Notes under the pieces: model-generated
The model's database searches: none
The model's input: the letters and a program-made list of their open reading frames with translations, nothing else
Told to the model about the DNA's origin: nothing
Source: Mesostigma viride
Taxonomy: Eukaryota; Streptophyta; Mesostigmatophyceae; Mesostigmatales; Mesostigmataceae
NCBI GenBank assembly: GCA_009746045.1
Contig: RPFO01000833.1
Coordinates: 2,501 to 26,133, forward strand
Direction: 5' to 3'
DNA length: 23,633 nucleotides
Shown here: one piece after another, positions 15,551 through 23,633 of the stretch
Position numbering within the stretch: the stretch's first letter is position 1
Layout of the letters: every line of letters starts with the position of its first letter
Position numbers and translations under genes: made by a program

Positions 15551-16122
15551 TGTTACGCCGCGGATATCTACCTCCACCTCTACCTCTAATGGGCCTGATA
15601 CTACCTAAACTGGTCAGGCCTCCTCTACTTAACCCTCTGGCGAAAGACGAACGTGACGGAGCTGATCTCAATGCATTAACGTAAGTGTTGCTATAATACG
15701 CCATACAACCATTTACCAAAACCCGTTTACTCCAGGAATAGAGGAAGGAAACACAACTACACTGCCGTGACCCAAGCCTAAATGTGTCAATTCACTTAAC
15801 ACACGCCGAGTACACACACAAGGGGTAGAACGCGCATAAATGGTCACCAACGGTCCAACACGCTCGGGCCGACATGGCCCTCGCCTACAGGTGCACGCTG
15901 GTCCACTAAATCTACTGATGCACGCTGGTCCACTACATTCTACCCAGGATCAGGACCACTAGTAAAGTACGCGGCGCGGCGCCCAACGGCACCCAATGTA
16001 CCACAGTACTGTTACGAGGACAATAATGTCCCGGTAGGAGCCTAAACGTAAACCTAGGGACAACCGAGGCAAAGGACCTAATTTACGTCCGTAACTACAA
16101 CGAATTGTTACGCGACGTAACA
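15551..16122 (-). repeat. 5' LTR (right copy)
   Basis: 572 bp, matching 5315-5887 apart from one C. It ends in TGTTACG/CGTAACA and is followed by the target duplication GCAGC. It should hold the element promoter, but I see no clear TATA box. Confidence 0.95.
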
Positions 16123-16127
16123 GCAGC
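16123..16127 (+). repeat. Target-site duplication GCAGC, right copy
   Basis: Identical to 5310-5314 on the other side of the element. Confidence 0.9.
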
Positions 16128-16950
16128 TTGCCGTTCAGCCTCGGGACCTCGATGAGATGTCCAAAGCCTTGGTGCATCGAAATCGGGTGTGGACAAGGAA
16201 CCTGTTCGTGGGGCCTCAGAAGCTCCTCGCACGAGACTTGCATCTGTCTAGAGCCGAGCAGAACGCCACCATTTTTGCAAACTCGGAGTCCGACTACGGC
16301 CACGACAAGCTGGTGATTCCTGTGTGGCGGTACTCGTTCCAGTTTTTGGCTGACCGGTGCCCCAACACTTTTCATGACTGGATGAAAAAGGAAGGCACCC
16401 AGCGTCAGCTCGCGCAACTCTTCGGGGAGATGGGGGGGCACGGACAATGAAGGCTGGCTACGCTCGCGCAATGACTGACAAAGAGATTGATATCTACCTG
16501 CGAACGAGCTCGGCCAAGGGAATGGCCGAAGCTGCTTCCACCGCGGTTCTGACAGGACCGGCCGATATTCTGGACGATCTTAAGCCCGTGGACGTGAGAA
16601 AGGCCGCGCTTTTGGACAGTTTGTGCAAGTCCGCCTGGGAGATGGCTCCACTCGAGAAGAAGCCACCGTTGCCGCCAGCCATTTGCGGCTTTCTCGTGCT
16701 GGACGGGAACCACTTTACCACACTCATCAAATCGGTGAAATTCGAACTGGTCACCGACAATATGACGGTGGACCAAAGATCTGTGTGGTACCAGGCAATG
16801 CTGAATGGTTTCATGAAGGCGGAAAAGCTCAGGGTCGTTGCGCGGGGAGGGAAGGAGCAGGAGGTCACGAAGACCGTGGCCGCGGCGAAGCTGGAGGAGT
16901 GGGCAACTGATTGGACGAATTTCGGGGGGGTGGACGTGCAGATGCTCAAG
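16128..16950 (+). CDS. Large unknown gene, exon 5, right part
   Basis: This continues the exon cut by the retrotransposon. Frame 1 (LDEMSKALVHRNRVW... to FGEMGG) meets a G7 run at 16432-16438 and a TGA at 16448. The coding-like frame then goes on one base back (ARTMKAGYARAM...) up to the donor AAG|GTGAGA at 16951, phase 0. The protein is mixed helix/strand, with GFLVLDGNHF as the most domain-like piece. The single break is either a lost G, a base-calling error, or a -1 shift: the run stands in the frame G GGG GGG. The donor choice rests on phase match with the next exon and on the 53-nt distance to the hairpin element. No family recognised. Confidence 0.6.
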
Positions 16951-17003
16951 GTGAGACCATCCTGCCGACCTGGTGGCAGATCCGTGAACAGAAGGTAAGC
17001 CAG

Positions 17004-17160
17004 GTTGCGACCGCCGGCGTTTCTATAAGTGGTTTTCTTGTGTTAATTTCAGTATGCCATTAGTTCGGTCAAGATGCGACCGCCGGCGTTTCTATAAGGG
17101 GTTTTCATGTTCCACCTTAGTATGCCATATTTTGGTCAAGATGCGACCGCCGGCGTTTCT
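17004..17160 (+). repeat. Tandem intron units with hairpin element copies 10-12 (17004-17024, 17073-17093, 17140-17160)
   Basis: Three units with spacings of 69 and 67 nt lie within intron 16951-17250. Each has left arm GCGAC, loop CGCC, right arm GGCGT and tail TTCT. The last two units start with AGTATGCCAT, each preceded by a pyrimidine-rich stretch ending in AG, so each unit carries its own acceptor-like site. A second donor-like GTAAGC lies at 16996. The real acceptor is most likely GATGCAG ending at 17250. Confidence 0.85.
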
Positions 17161-17250
17161 GTCAGTCGTATTCTTGTTCTCAGTTGAGTTGTGCTTATTT
17201 GGGAGGACTATCGATGTGTCTCTGCGCGTTGTTGCCCTACGGCGATGCAG

Positions 17251-19129
17251 GTTTCCAAAGCAGTCGGCGATCAGATCGAAGTTGTCAGGCAGCTCGGGAA
17301 CGCCATGAACGCCGAGGACACAGCCCAAGCCAAGGCAACGTGGGGCTCAGCGCTGGGGGATGTGCACCGGGCCTACCAGGCATATGGACCCGTCAAGAGA
17401 GGGAAGGGCGTGTCTCTCCCAACTCCTCTGTACGGCAAGATCTGGGCGATTGTGAAGCCCTTTTGGCAGAAAGGAGAGCAAGCCAAGGCCGAAGGGGACG
17501 GCGCCGGCGACAAGGCAGGGGGGTGAAGAGACGGACAAGTGGGGGCCGGACCAGAAGAACTTCATGCAGCGCTGGCTGTTCTGGTGTGAGGACCCTTTGA
17601 AGCCCGTTGTCGACGGCAAGCCGGTGATCGCACAGGATATCGCGGCTCGGCAAGACTTCCTTGACGCGCGCCCTAAAGACAAGGCGCACGAACTGTCCAT
17701 TTTCACCGCGCATCGGGAACTTGCGAGTTTCCAGTACTTCGACAGCCTGATCCAAGCGCCGATCATGTCCGGTGAGGCCCCTCCCAGCAACCTGATAAAA
17801 ATAATGGAAGTCGCCAAGAATTTGATAGAGGCGGCAAAGCAATTCGCCCACATCAAGTTCCTGGAGAAGCCCGAGCTGATGGCCGCTTGCAAACAACTAA
17901 ACGGGACCTTCAACCCCGTATTGGTTAGGGAGCACGTGTTTGGCGTGAAGCTGAAGGGCACCTTCGCCACGGACCTCGACAAGTTCATCGCCGACTGCCG
18001 CCTGACCAGAGACTTTTGGCGGGTGGTCGTCACGGCCACGAGGGCGATCATTCTCACGCTGAGGGACCTTCCGCCGGCTAAAAGGAAAGTGGTCGACCAG
18101 AAGGACTGGAAGTTCCCGAGAGGGCTGCTCGCTTCCCACCCCCGTCATTTGTATGACGATTTGGGGGTGAAGACCAAACATCTGCTTGGTTTGCCACAGG
18201 AGGCGGCGGCGGAGGTCGAGAAGGAGGTCGAGGAGGCGGCGGAGGAGGGGACTACCAAGGCCAAGAAGGGGTGGCGGGACAGGTTGGAAGGCTACAGCGA
18301 TTGGAAGGGGGTGAGGATGGAATCCGACTGGATCGCATACAGGACAATGATATGGAAGGAAGACGAAAAAAGAAAGGATCTGGTGGTGACGAAGGTGGTG
18401 GACGAGTTGTACACGGGGTCTGACAAAATTCCTCGGTCGCTGAAGGACCAGGCGTTTGCTGTGCTGGACCTGGCAGCTGACAGGAACGAGAAGTGGAGGA
18501 ACCTGCGCGAGTGGGAACCAGAATGCATTCCGGAGGACAGTCACATTCCCAAACCCTCCTCGCATTTCAGCCCGGTCGTGTGGGATGTGGTTGACGACAT
18601 GACCAACGCCCTTTTTAGGGGACCCTGCAGAGTTCTGCTGGTGTTCGGGGAGACCGCCCATATCCGCCGGTGGAAGCGCCTGGTCGACCTTATCAAATAT
18701 CGGCTTCGTAAAACTGGGTGGACAGACCTCGCCTACTTTGCCGACGACGATTCTTCGTCTGATGAGGATGTTTGTTCGGAGAAGGGGGAAGAGGGGAAGG
18801 AGGACAAGGGGGAGGCGGATGAGGATGAGGATGAGGACGAGGAGGACGAGGAGGACGAGGAGGACGAGGAGGACGAGGAGGACGAGGAGGACGAGGAGGA
18901 CGAGGAGGACGAGGAGGACGAGGAGGACGATCATGCTGATCGGCACCCGCCCGGGGTGGGTGGGGGGGAGGCGGAGGGGGAGAAAAGGGATGGGGATGGG
19001 GAGAAGGGAGGAGGGGGGAGGGGGGAGAGGGACGGGGGAGGAGATGGAAGGGGAGGGAAAAAGCGCAGTCGGGGTGATGGAGGCTCGCGGGAGGACACAA
19101 TGGGGGGGATGAAGACAACAGGGGGGGGG
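17251..19129 (+). CDS. Large unknown gene, exon 6, with acidic repeat
   Basis: The exon begins after acceptor GATGCAG (ends 17250), phase 0 (VSKAVGDQIEVVRQL). At the G6 run 17518-17523 the frame has to move by +1 (one surplus G), giving EETDKWGPDQKNFMQRW and then about 500 unbroken codons. These form a large helical protein part, with RDFWRVVVTATRAI and, nearer the end, FRGPCRVLLVFGETAHIRRW, which looks like a folded core. The end is an acidic run of Asp-Glu-Glu repeats (about 18818-18932), then a Gly/Arg/Glu stretch. The donor candidate GGG|GTAAGC at 19130 is in phase 0. It is not recognised as any known family. The acidic tail suggests a nuclear, chromatin- or RNA-contacting role at most. 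Confidence 0.6.
18781..19060 (+). repeat. Purine-only coding tract with 9-bp GAGGACGAG repeats and G runs
   Basis: About 11 copies of GAGGACGAG-type units (about 18835-18930) are followed by a very G-rich purine stretch (18955-19060) with many runs of three to seven G. The first part codes for Asp/Glu, the second for Gly/Glu/Arg. Such strands can form triplex or quadruplex DNA, and they are prone to length change. Confidence 0.85.
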
Positions 19130-19154
19130 GTAAGCGCCAGCGTGCTGGTGAAGG

Positions 19155-19480
19155 AGACTCGAGGCCTGTCGTTGGAAACGCCGGCGGGCGTATCTGTGAT
19201 GAGGAGGGGGATCGCCAGCGGGAGGGAGGCTCGCGGCCTGTTACTGGAAACGCCGCGGGCGTATCTGTGATGAGGAGGGGGATCGCCAGCAGAAGGAGGC
19301 TCCGGCCTGTTACTGGAAACGCCGGCGGGCGTATCTGTGATGAGGGGATCGCCAGCAGGAAGGAGGCTCGCAGCCTGTTACTGGTAACGCCGGCGGGCGT
19401 ATCTGTGATGAGGATGGGGATCGCCAGGAGGAAGCAGGCTCGCGGCCTGTTACTGGTAGCGCCGGCGGGCGTTCCCGATT
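19155..19480 (+). repeat. Minisatellite of five ~70-bp units, each with a hairpin element
   Basis: The element positions are 19175-19195, 19247-19266, 19316-19336, 19384-19404 and 19456-19476 (spacings 72, 69, 68, 72). Each has left arm ACGCC (GCGCC in the last), loop GGCG, right arm GGCGT and tail ATCT. The first arm base A pairs with the T of GGCGT, so the stems are perfect. The rest of the unit reads GTGATGAGGAGGGGGATCGC, then CAGC..GGAGGCTCG and GGCCTGTTACTGG. The array starts about 25 nt after the donor candidate at 19130, the first element lies 45 nt after it, and the array is therefore read here as intron, although one frame happens to stay open until 19270. Confidence 0.8.
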
Positions 19481-19505
19481 TACGGGAGGCGGTCGTGTCC
19501 GACAG

Positions 19506-19942
19506 ATGGGAATGAGGCCTCGTCAGGATTCATGGGGACCCCCGGTTTGAGGGGACCCCCGCCTCGCCTCGGTTTCTTTGGTTCTGGATGACGATCCCGT
19601 ACCGTCGTCAGGAAGGACGGTTGTGATGACTTTGCCCCCCGCTCGAGGGGATGGAGCAATGCCCGGACACGATACTGCTGAATGAGGATGACGATCCGGA
19701 CCCGTCGGCTGACACGGATTTTGTTGCGAGCACCCCACTGCAGAAGAGGTATGGAGGCTCGTAACGTGGAGGGTCCGCCGACAGTCTCAGGTGGAGGGCC
19801 GGCGTTGCCGGATTGATGCGCCCGACTGAGGTGGTCGATGTTGAGGTGCCGCCAGGGACATCGACCGCACCGTTGACCGCATTGACGGATATCTTCGATC
19901 GACCAAGGATGCCCTTCCACGCTCCAACGGTACATTCGGCCG
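19506..19942 (+). pseudogene. Large unknown gene, exon 7, frame-broken
   Basis: Coding-like pieces lie in changing frames: a Val/Asp/Pro stretch (LVLDDDPVPSSG), a similar one (LLNEDDDPDPSADTDF), then RPTEVVDVEVPPGTSTAPL up to the donor GCCG|GTAAAT (exon end 19942, phase 1). At least three single-base shifts are needed (near 19660, 19750 and 19810). The two DDDP pieces look like an internal duplication. The left border is uncertain: an acceptor-like CGACAG ends at 19505. Function unknown; possibly a disordered linker. Confidence 0.4.
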
Positions 19943-20083
19943 GTAAATTTCATTTTCAATAAACGAGTTTAATAAGTACCTTAATATATTTCTACATAAG
20001 TTTTTTTGCATCAGTCCATGGCTTCATTGATTTCTCACACGACCCTTCCGTATTCATGTTAATTGGCATCTGCTTACGTGCAG
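19943..20083 (+). other. Intron, AT-rich, without the hairpin element
   Basis: This is a 141-nt intron from GTAAAT to CTTACGTGCAG. Both sides join in phase 1 to an unbroken frame (HSAG|KGEEETPVRF), which makes this one of the best supported introns. No hairpin element is present. Confidence 0.7.
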
Positions 20084-20780
20084 GGAAAGGCGAAGAAGAA
20101 ACTCCAGTTCGGTTTCCCCGTGGATCCGCGTCTGGGACTGTGTCGGAGAGGCCTGCCGTGTTGTTGGCCAGGCCGCGGTCGGCGCACCAGTTGCACAACC
20201 GGGGCGGGAGGGGCCTCCCTCCCACCCAACGCACCAACCCACGCACCAAGCCTTACCGTGCGGTCAGCCAGAAAAAAACGTACGAAGAGTTGATGGCAGA
20301 GGCGGCGGCTGCGCAGGGGCAGAAGGCAAAACGTCGGGGAGGGGGCAGGCAGGGGCGGGGCAGCGAGACGGAGGGTGCCGCCGAACCTGCACAGCCGCAG
20401 AAGGGTGGTGGTCAGGGCAGAGATGCGACGGCCGAAAACCGAATCAGGGACGTTCGGCCGGACGTCCGGATGCGCTTTATGGATGGCGCGAAACTGAGTC
20501 GCGGAGGTTGGAGTTCGAAATGGGGTAGACGAGGTGTGCATAAACTGGGAAGCACAAGTACCCCAAGAAGGAAGATTTTCTGCTCTTTGGCACCCTCCTG
20601 GGCAAAGAGAGGGAGAAGGTGGTGATCAGATGGTTTGATGAAGGGCACGACCTCGGTTGGAGTAATGAGTGCGAGCAAAAGTTTCGTTTCCCTCTGAAGT
20701 TCGCTAGAGAACATGTTACTCTCCTGAAGGAAGGCGCCAGCTGGGACAACATTCCTTCATATCGACCTGGCAAGCGATGA
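20084..20780 (+). CDS. Large unknown gene, last exon, with frame breaks
   Basis: The exon starts after the acceptor at 20083. First comes a Gly/Arg/Ala-rich, basic disordered part (QKAKRRGGGRQGRGSE...), then a compact C-terminal piece in another frame: YPKKEDFLLFGTLLGKEREK, VVIRWFDEGHDLGW and SYRPGKR to TGA at 20778-20780. Between 20480 and 20550 the frame changes more than once. The C-terminal piece looks well conserved in composition and may be a small folded domain. RGG-type stretches are common in RNA-binding proteins, but no domain is identified. AATAAA-like signals follow at about 21000. Confidence 0.5.
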
Positions 20781-21362
20781 TGGGGAGACTTTGCACGAAA
20801 TCGCGTTTTGCACGTAATTGCCCACCGCAACGTGGAGAAATGCAGATGTACATAGTAGTTGGTTCAGTGACCTGACTTTGGGCAGTTTAGTAGTTGGGGT
20901 GATGTGTCCAATGTATATATGGTGGGGCGCGTCCAAGGGGGTCCACGCTGATTGAGCACTTGCATGTGTTCTTTCAACATATTCGGACATGTATGAAATG
21001 AATAAATTGTTTGGACGATTGCAAATTGATTGATTGAAGAATGAGATACCATTAATAATTGAAAAATGTAAAACCTCATTGTGAATTTGTCGGACATGTA
21101 TGAAATGAATAAATTGTTTGGACGATTGCAAATTGATTGATTGAAGAATGAGATACCATTAATAAATTGAAAAATGTAAAACCTCATTGTGAATTTGTAC
21201 TTCAAACTTTCACATGCATGCCCCAAATGTGCATTTGTGCAGGTTTTAATTATGAGAAGTAGCATTTCTCTACAAATATTGAGAAATTTAGGGGCACTTG
21301 GGGTTGTTGGCCATGTTCATTCATGATAAAATGGACTTTTTATGCTGTAAAATCATATTCCA
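20781..21362. other. AT-rich stretch after the large gene
   Basis: No gene seen. It holds AATAAA motifs that could serve 3' end formation of the preceding gene, and the 107-bp tandem duplication listed separately. Confidence 0.5.
20984..21198 (+). repeat. 107-bp tandem duplication
   Basis: The unit starting CGGACATGTATGAAATG occurs at 20984-21090 and again at 21091-21198, identical except for one extra A. It is AT-rich and non-coding. Confidence 0.95.
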
Positions 21363-22155
21363 CTAGTCCAAAAACGCTGCTTTCATGACGTTCAAAAGTA
21401 CCAGCAATGGCCCTAGGTTGGAGCAGTAGATGTTGGGACGCCCCGGTGGAGGCGGAGGGGGGGTGGGGGGTGGAGGCGAGGAGCGTGGCGGTGGCGGTTG
21501 GGATGGTGGGGAGCTCAGCAGCCAGCGTGCGACCCACAGCTTACCACATCTGCAGCAAGGGGCGTCACGTGCTGTGAGAGGGCGTCGTGGAGGTGGCGGA
21601 GGAAGGTGGATTCGGTAATGCGGGCGGTTGCAGGAGGTCCGCGACGAGCGCTTAGTGAGGGTAAAGAGAGCTGCGAGCTGAAGGCGTGGCGAGACCAGCC
21701 GGCCATGTTGCATGGCCGAAGAAGGGGCGTCAGATACGCTGTTGGAAACTTCACCGTCTGAGCTCCATTGCGGAAAAGGTGGGTTTGGAATGGAACTCGC
21801 ACAGGGCCAGCAATGAGGCGTGGGACCCATAAAACACGAGCTCCAGGATTTTGATGGCTGGCATGCGAAAAAGGCAGGCCTGTTGACGTCCAATTCGGCA
21901 AAGAGCTGATCAACGTCAAAATCACGCTCAGACCATTCAGGTTCGCTGGGCGACTGCATGCGCTTTGGGTCAGGCGATGCAGAGGGCGAGGAAAGCTTGG
22001 GGAGGTATCTGGGCGACCACCAGTGCACGACTAGCGTCATCACTGCCTTCCGCCCCTGATGGCGAAGCTGCAGCCGGAGCTGCAGACGTGTTTTCATTGC
22101 CGAGCGCAGCCGCCAGGCTGCGTTGCGTCGAGGGCGTTTGCTGATTGCTCGTCAT
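21363..22155 (-). pseudogene. Weak minus-strand reading frame, probably a gene remnant
   Basis: From ATG 22155 (MTSNQQTPSTQRSLAAALGN) about 60 coding-like residues run to a stop at 21970. A second frame overlapping it goes on with SPSEPEWSERDFDVDQLFAE and a Pro-rich tail (to 21363). One frame change would join them. The Ser/Ala-rich start followed by an acidic helical piece looks like a real N-terminus, but the second half is low in complexity and no family is recognised. It may also be chance. Confidence 0.25.
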
Positions 22156-22354
22156 ATATTGCTTAATAGCTTCGGGGGAAATTATATCAGCATGTGCGTC
22201 GTAGAAAGACGCGTCGATTGTGATATTTACGCTGAATTCGGTGCTCGAACGTGAAAGTTATGAGCTCCGCCGTCAGCCATGGCTACTCGTGGCTCGTGGC
22301 TCATTTACTTTGAGGACCTAGCTAGCAAGCATATTAAGGGTCTTTGATATAAGG

Positions 22355-22528
22355 GTCTAGGTAATCTAGTCGCTCTACACGTAAGCCAGCCATAATTTCA
22401 ATGCACAAAGGCTTCACATTTCCATCTCCATTCATATTCATCATCCAGAATGGCTCGAAAAACGCGGACAAGAAAACGGCAGGCTCGAGGACGGACCGGA
22501 TTTCTTCCGATTTCTGGCATGCGCTAGT
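22355..22528 (+). repeat. Direct repeat, left copy
   Basis: It resembles 23330-23509 in the same orientation with small gaps: CGCTCTACACG, GCCAGCCATAATTTCAATG, ATTCATCATCC, CGCGGACAAGA, CGGCAGGCTCGAG and CGATTTCTGGC occur in both, in the same order. Weaker likeness continues for about 50 nt more. Confidence 0.8.
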
Positions 22529-23329
22529 TAACTTAAATTAAGTTAAATTGAATTGTAACATGGACTCCGGTGGGAGATCATGTAGCAACATATTCCCTTG
22601 CTGGATGGATGGAGACCTGTGGGCGAAGCCGCGAAACCGAACTAAGCTAACTCGATAAGCTTAATCTCATCTAGAAAACCCTAACTACTCTACTTGAAGC
22701 AAAGCGCCCCTTCCTCCTTTGGGGGAGGGACTTGCCCACAGGGGCTGGCGTGTGAGCCTGACAATCTTCTTCCACCTCTTCTTGTTCTGCATAGTAGTCC
22801 AAGCAAGAGAGAGGGAGTGAATTGAATTGAATTTGAATTGGAACAAAACTCACCCACATCAGTTCGGTGCTCAGTGCCCCTTGGCACAAGCTCTACTACA
22901 AACAGGTCGTGGACCGGCTGGATTGTGTAGTATCTCCGCACATCTGAACTCTGTGATGCCAGATCTCCTCTGTGGCCGTTCCGAGTTGGCACTGGATTCG
23001 TTGTCCACATCATCGGCGTCGCTGCAGCAACACGATGTTTTCCGGCATACGCCGGCTTTTTGGTCCCGCCGCACATTTGAAAGTGCTGTCCTCCGGCTAG
23101 TTTGCCTTTGCACCGTGTGCAGTTCTTGGACGTTTGGAATCATGGCATGCATGGCTAACGTAATGACTGACTAGCTACCTTTTCAGTGGTTTTCCATTTG
23201 CGGACCGTATTTCCTCGTAAAGGTGGAGAGAGCGATCGCAGCAATGGTGGCAGCTCACCACTAGACACTCCCGGCCAGTTAGGCTCGAAACACACGCCCT
23301 GATCAAGCAAAGCTGTTTCCGGCCCCACC

Positions 23330-23509
23330 GTCTAGGTCATCTAATCGCTCTACACGCCAGCCATAATTTCAATGCACAAGGATACACTGTCATTTCCATC
23401 CCCATCATATTCATCATCCTGAACGACTCGAACACGCGGACAAGATAGCGGCAGGCTCGAGCTATACCATGGTCCAGATTCTCCCGATTTCTGGCCTGCA
23501 TGCGCTGGT
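23330..23509 (+). repeat. Direct repeat, right copy
   Basis: Partner of 22355-22528. Between the two copies (22529-23329) I see no supported gene. Confidence 0.8.
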
Positions 23510-23633
23510 TGTCTCCTTGAATAACTCCATTTGGAGAATATGTAACACATTTTATCCAGAGATGCCACGAGCCACGAGCCACGAGATAGCCATGGCTGAC
23601 GGCGGAGCTCATAACTTTCACGTTGAGCACCGA

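Larger units (their letters stand above)
5315..16122 (-). mobile_element. Complete Ty3/gypsy chromovirus LTR retrotransposon, 10.8 kb, minus strand
   Basis: Both ends are 572-573-bp LTRs in direct orientation that begin TGTTACG and end CGTAACA, flanked by GCAGC on both sides. In the element's own direction (minus strand) the order is: 5' LTR (15551-16122), primer site, small RNase H1 N-terminal-like ORF, gag with CCHC knuckle, protease, RT-RNase H, integrase with GPF motif and chromodomain, an extra ORF, polypurine tract, 3' LTR (5315-5887). The order PR-RT-RH-IN places it in Ty3/gypsy, and the chromodomain makes it a chromovirus. The LTRs differ only by one C (run of four at 5705-5710, three in the other), so it inserted recently. 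gag and the extra ORF are broken by several frame changes, while PR, RT-RH and IN are each long and open. Confidence 0.95.
22238..23633. mobile_element. Putative transposon-like unit with 65-bp inverted ends
   Basis: 22238-22302 (starts TCGGTGCTCGAACGTG) and the reverse complement of 23569-23633 (starts TCGGTGCTCAACGTG) match almost throughout, with about two one-base gaps. The right end coincides with the window edge, so target duplications cannot be checked there. No transposase frame is seen in the 1.4 kb between, so it would be non-autonomous. The interior also has direct repeats, listed separately. Confidence 0.55.

Noticed and set aside
15345-15719. Minus-strand frame running out of the 5' LTR
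   Set aside because: It covers LTR, primer site and leader, and the same LTR stretch in the other copy has a different continuation; no domain.
17347-18946. Long minus-strand open frames opposite exon 6
   Set aside because: They are antisense of a long coding exon with a Leu/Val run opposite the acidic repeat; no domain, no start context, no splice support.
18693-19118. Long Pro/Arg-rich open frames on both strands of the acidic repeat
   Set aside because: Any frame of a 9-bp repeat stays open; the Asp/Glu frame continues about 350 coding residues from upstream, the others do not.
19141-19270. Protein repeat reading of the minisatellite (ETPAGVSVMRRGIAS-like units)
   Set aside because: The frame is not kept between units (lengths 72, 69, 68, 72), a donor-like GTAAGC lies just before, and the shared hairpin points to an intron.
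20411-20550. A short intron that would repair the frame near 20530
   Set aside because: The only GT..AG span would be about 30 nt; single-base shifts explain the pattern better.

Overview
The window is eukaryotic nuclear DNA. It shows spliceosomal introns with GT..AG borders, a MYND zinc finger, a long Ty3/gypsy LTR retrotransposon and several tandem-repeat families. Nothing in it is bacterial. The host is most likely an alga or other plant-lineage organism (a charophyte would fit), but that is a guess from the general look of the proteins and the chromodomain retroelement.

Layout. (1) 1-2640, plus strand: the end of a MYND-finger reading frame, a short reading frame, and two related frames that each carry a C-x4-C-x10-C-x2-H motif. 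Each of the last three follows a CAG acceptor-like site, and stop codons lie only about 90-280 bases before those sites. (2) 2863-20780, plus strand: a large multi-exon gene of unknown function. I can follow it as exons 2863-3536, 3658-3714, 3842-3922, 4047-4553, 4996-5314 joined to 16128-16950, 17251-19129, about 19506-19942, and 20084-20780. The early introns are all phase 0. Several single-base frame breaks occur, many at G runs. (3) 5315-16122, minus strand: a 10.8-kb Ty3/gypsy chromovirus inserted inside one coding exon, with a 5-bp target duplication (GCAGC) and LTRs that differ by one base, so the insertion is recent. It encodes a small RNase H1 N-terminal-like protein before gag, then Gag, protease, RT-RNase H, integrase plus chromodomain, and an unidentified extra ORF after pol. 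(4) 20781-23633: no convincing gene. It holds a 107-bp tandem duplication, a weak decayed minus-strand reading frame, and a 1.4-kb structure with 65-bp inverted ends and internal direct repeats.

The most striking signal is a short hairpin-forming element of about 21 nt, found 17 times, always in the sense orientation of the host genes and only in introns or between reading frames. Its form is GTT, left arm GCGAC or GCGCC, a four-base loop, right arm GGCGT or variants, then a TTCT/ATCT tail. In the supported introns it sits about 45-57 nt after the 5' splice site. Arm changes include compensatory pairs, and three introns have amplified it in tandem with periods of about 152, 68 and 70 bp. I know of no described family that matches it.
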